From the NCBI RefSeq assembly GCF_051020985.1, contig NC_135003.1:11401501-11465500 (forward strand): 64,000 nucleotides of DNA, in the 5' to 3' direction. This document shows, one piece after another, positions 61,601-64,000 of this stretch (positions are counted from its first letter, which is position 1; the number at the start of each line of letters is the position of its first letter). Below the pieces are notes generated by a model. It had not been told where the DNA came from, did not search any database, and worked only from the letters and a program-made list of their open reading frames with translations. This DNA is from Nomia melanderi. Taxonomy: Eukaryota > Arthropoda > Insecta > Hymenoptera > Halictidae. Made by a program: the position numbers and the translations under genes.

Positions 61601-62596
61601 GGATTAATCTCGCGAAATTTATCGGACTCGCCGGCCGCCGTGATCTCAATTTCGAAATTCCTTTCTGTTTATACGGACCGCCGGCCAAAGCCGTTTTTGC
61701 GACGGAGTGCGATGCCTTCCGAACGGAATCTCAAAGAGCTTAAGAGGAATTTTCTAACTGGGACAGGTAGAAAAATTCTCGCCGGGGAAAAAATTTGAAA
61801 CTCGCCTTGACGCTACGGCTCGCAACTGCACGCGAGAATCTCCCCCCGTCTTGCCCCAACTTTGAAATATACCGGAGGGCGGGCGCACGGGAACAAGCGC
61901 GGACAAACTTAAACGCGGCCGACGTCATGGCACTTTCTAAACAGTATTGCGGGGTTCATTAAAGCGCGCCGACGTATGAATAAATACAATCGAGTCGCTC
62001 GGAACTTCTTTCCGAAAGTTCCATCCTTTCGTCGCAGATAAACATGTTCCCCAGTTCCGAACTTTGGCTGCAATAGTCGCGGAAAGACATTTCGGAGTAT
62101 CATCTCTCCGTGTTCCATTATTTATTTTCGACGGAAAATGGGGTCGCGGGGCTGAGGTCTTTAATATGTAGCTCGCGATGAAATGTCGGAATGCAGTTGG
62201 AAAAGTACATGATATTTCCATGCGAATATTGTACTTTAATAATAATTAATGGCATGTAGGTACCGCGTTTTCCGACTTTAACGCGGTCGAACTGAATACT
62301 CGGAACTTTCTAAAGAACTCTTTTCTTCGACTTTTTTTATCGGAGAATTGGTTTCCTTCGTCAAGGTAGATATTAAAAAGTTAGAAATCACTCGTTTTAT
62401 AGATGTAGGTGTAATAAAGATTTTAATGTTGAGTATTTCCGTTGCAGTGTACTGTATCAGTTTACGGGCAGTTTTTGATGGTCCTCTTTAAGAAGTTTAA
62501 TTAACGATAAACGGAATTGCAAGGCATAGATTTGAGGCAGGTGCAGTAGAATGTCGTAATTGCACCGCGCGGTTGTGTAAGTTCTACGTAATTGGA
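58698..62596. other. Unique DNA with low-complexity patches, no supported gene
   Basis: A run of AATATCTATAGTA-like words at 59360-59520 forms a degenerate AT-rich patch. Eleven consecutive C lie near 60798-60808. A 115-codon frame at 58814-59161 on the minus strand has more balanced composition than most chance frames here but no recognised family; see findings. Confidence 0.4.
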
Positions 62597-62730
62597 CAAG
62601 TGGTGCCATACCATGAATATCCGGGCAAGTAATGTAAGTAATAGTCAGGCTAGTGGTACCAACCTTAAATAGTCAGACACGTGGAGAAAGCACGGGCATC
62701 CTCGCGTGGCATATAATCTGCGTTAACGCC
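62597..62730 (+). repeat. Degenerate minisatellite, first block
   Basis: Units starting CAAGTGGTGCC (62597), CAAGTAATGTA (62626), CTAGTGGTACC (62650), CACGTGGAGAA (62678) and CGCGTGGCATA (62703) recur at 24-29 bp. These are diverged versions of the unit seen more clearly at 63092-63330. Confidence 0.6.
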
Positions 62731-63091
62731 CCGAAGTTTCTGGTCACCGTCTTACCTTGCATTCTCTTGTAAATTGTTAGCCTCCGTAGAAAATCATCCC
62801 TGCGATCTCCTTCAGAAGGCACAATTTTCTTTATTGTTATCTTAAGATACGTTAAACACGTGTCAAACTATTCTCAACAAAGTTTGTTATACGAGGCAAC
62901 AAATAAGAATTGTAATCCTTTGGTAAGAAGATATGGTAATACGTTTAAAGACTAATTAATTCGCTTTCCGAGGATAGTGAACCTATCTTGAAATTCTAAT
63001 TAATAAGCTACCAAAGTTTCTGGTAACCGGGATTAGTGAATTTAGCTTTCCATGTTCAGACAAATCATGCAAATCCCTCCCAGCAATGTGA

Positions 63092-63330
63092 CAAGTAAAA
63101 TAAGCTTTACGAATTCGTACAAGTGATATGAGCTGTTTGTGGTCGGACAAGTGACATAAAATATACATTCCGCGACCAGTGACACGTATCTTATGTAATC
63201 AGGTCAGTGATATAATTCCTACATGGCCAGGCAAGTAGTATAAACCGTATATATAGCAGCAGCGACATAAAACAGTGTAATCAGACCAATGATACAGGAC
63301 CGTATACAATAATGCAAGTAGAGCAAAATG
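63092..63330 (+). repeat. Degenerate minisatellite, 28-bp period, second block
   Basis: Units begin at 63092, 63120, 63148, 63176, 63204, 63232, 63259, 63286 and 63315 with the head CAAGTGACATAAA in variants (CAAGTGATATGA, CCAGTGACACG, TCAGTGATATAA, CAAGTAGTATAAA, GCAGCGACATAAAA, CCAATGATAC). The spacing is exactly 28 bases five times in a row, then 27, 27 and 29. The rest of each unit is poorly conserved, so homology is old but the period is intact. Confidence 0.78.
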
Positions 63331-63688
63331 CATTAACAATGATTTACACGCTTCATTAATAAGCTCATTCAAATAATATTGTAAATTTGTAATGTAATCT
63401 GCAATATTATGAATATATATATTACTATCGAAAACAGTAAGTACTTCATTTGACGAAAGCAAACGTTATATGATTCAAAGTTTAATGAACGCACATACAT
63501 GTTCACAGTTCTATTTTTCAATTCTAAATATTCATCAACGGTGAGCACGTAATTGCAATTAAATTGGAAATTCGTCATTGCTGACTCACAACTAATATAT
63601 GATCAATTTGTATAGGATATTTATTTAACTGTCAAACACCGCAGGCCTCGAAATTAGACCTACAAAATGAACAGATATTAACCCTTGC

Positions 63689-63938
63689 TTAACACATTGC
63701 GTACCGGTAACAAGAAATCGCGTTCTTATATAAAGACACTTAGCTATGCAACTTCGCTAATTACCACAGCATTGAAAAAATATAAAATTTAATTCGAATT
63801 GATTATCTATTGAAAATATATTACATAACAATATGATATCTGAGTTTTTCTATGTATAGTGATATAAGTTGACCTCAGTGAAAATTGCCATCCGCAAGAT
63901 TCAGTTTTCTGAAAATTAGCCGATACGCAATGTGTTAA
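63689..63938 (+). mobile_element. Family H TTAA miniature element
   Basis: The left end TTAACACATTGCGTACCGG and the right end read inward, TTAACACATTGCGTATCGG, match at 18 of 19 positions. The 250-bp interior is AT-rich and non-coding. The TTAA flanks are intact and this is one of the best-preserved termini in the window. A partial inverted copy lies at 1-148. Confidence 0.87.
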
Positions 63939-64000
63939 TATCATGTCTCGTAGTGAAAACATCAAACAGAATGTAAAGGACATTAAACATTCCCTGATTC

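Noticed and set aside
1..64000. CRISPR arrays, operons, prophage or bacterial genes
   Set aside because: No short regularly spaced direct repeats with unique spacers, no ribosome-binding-site-led gene runs; sequence has eukaryotic splice sites and insect-type repeats. The 28-bp array is contiguous and diverged, unlike CRISPR.

Overview
This 64 kb window looks like insect nuclear DNA, most likely hymenopteran (bee, ant or wasp). The grounds are the mixed AT-rich and CpG-rich composition without CpG depletion, short introns with GT-AG ends, arthropod-type promoter motifs (TATA, TCAGT) and many short TTAA-flanked (piggyBac-type) non-autonomous elements. There is no bacterial organisation, tRNA, rRNA or CRISPR array that I can support. 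The species call is inference.

The window is gene-poor. The best gene lies on the minus strand at about 16.1-17.7 kb. It has at least two coding exons joined at clean phase-0 splice sites and encodes a charged, helix-rich protein. Its last exon carries seven cysteines with spacing like insect TsetseEP/DUF725 secreted proteins. CpG-rich promoter-like DNA on the plus strand lies at about 48.1-49.1 kb. A TATA/initiator promoter with a leader exon ending in a good donor lies at 50.8-51.27 kb. Both probably start a gene whose coding exons are not visible here. A weaker minus-strand exon candidate is at 55.9-56.24 kb.

Most recognisable structure is repetitive. I find fourteen TTAA-type miniature elements in eight families (called A-H here). 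Two are inserted exactly into TTAA sites inside other copies of family A. There are also a 5'-truncated non-LTR retrotransposon end (29.9-30.3 kb), a probable Tc1-like terminus (31.8 kb), and a weak second reverse transcriptase remnant (21.0 kb). Other repeats are a 28-bp-period minisatellite (62.6-63.3 kb), 97-bp and 106-bp tandem duplications, and an unclassified direct repeat pair at 41.7 and 45.6 kb.

Layout: 0-4.2 kb, TTAA-element cluster; 4.2-16 kb, CpG-rich unique DNA without a convincing gene; 16-17.7 kb, coiled-coil gene; 17.7-31 kb, unique DNA with elements and retroelement remnants; 31-48 kb, unique DNA with repeats; 48-51.3 kb, promoter zone; 51.3-62.6 kb, mostly unique DNA; 62.6-64 kb, minisatellite plus a family H element, a partial inverted copy of which forms the left edge of the window.
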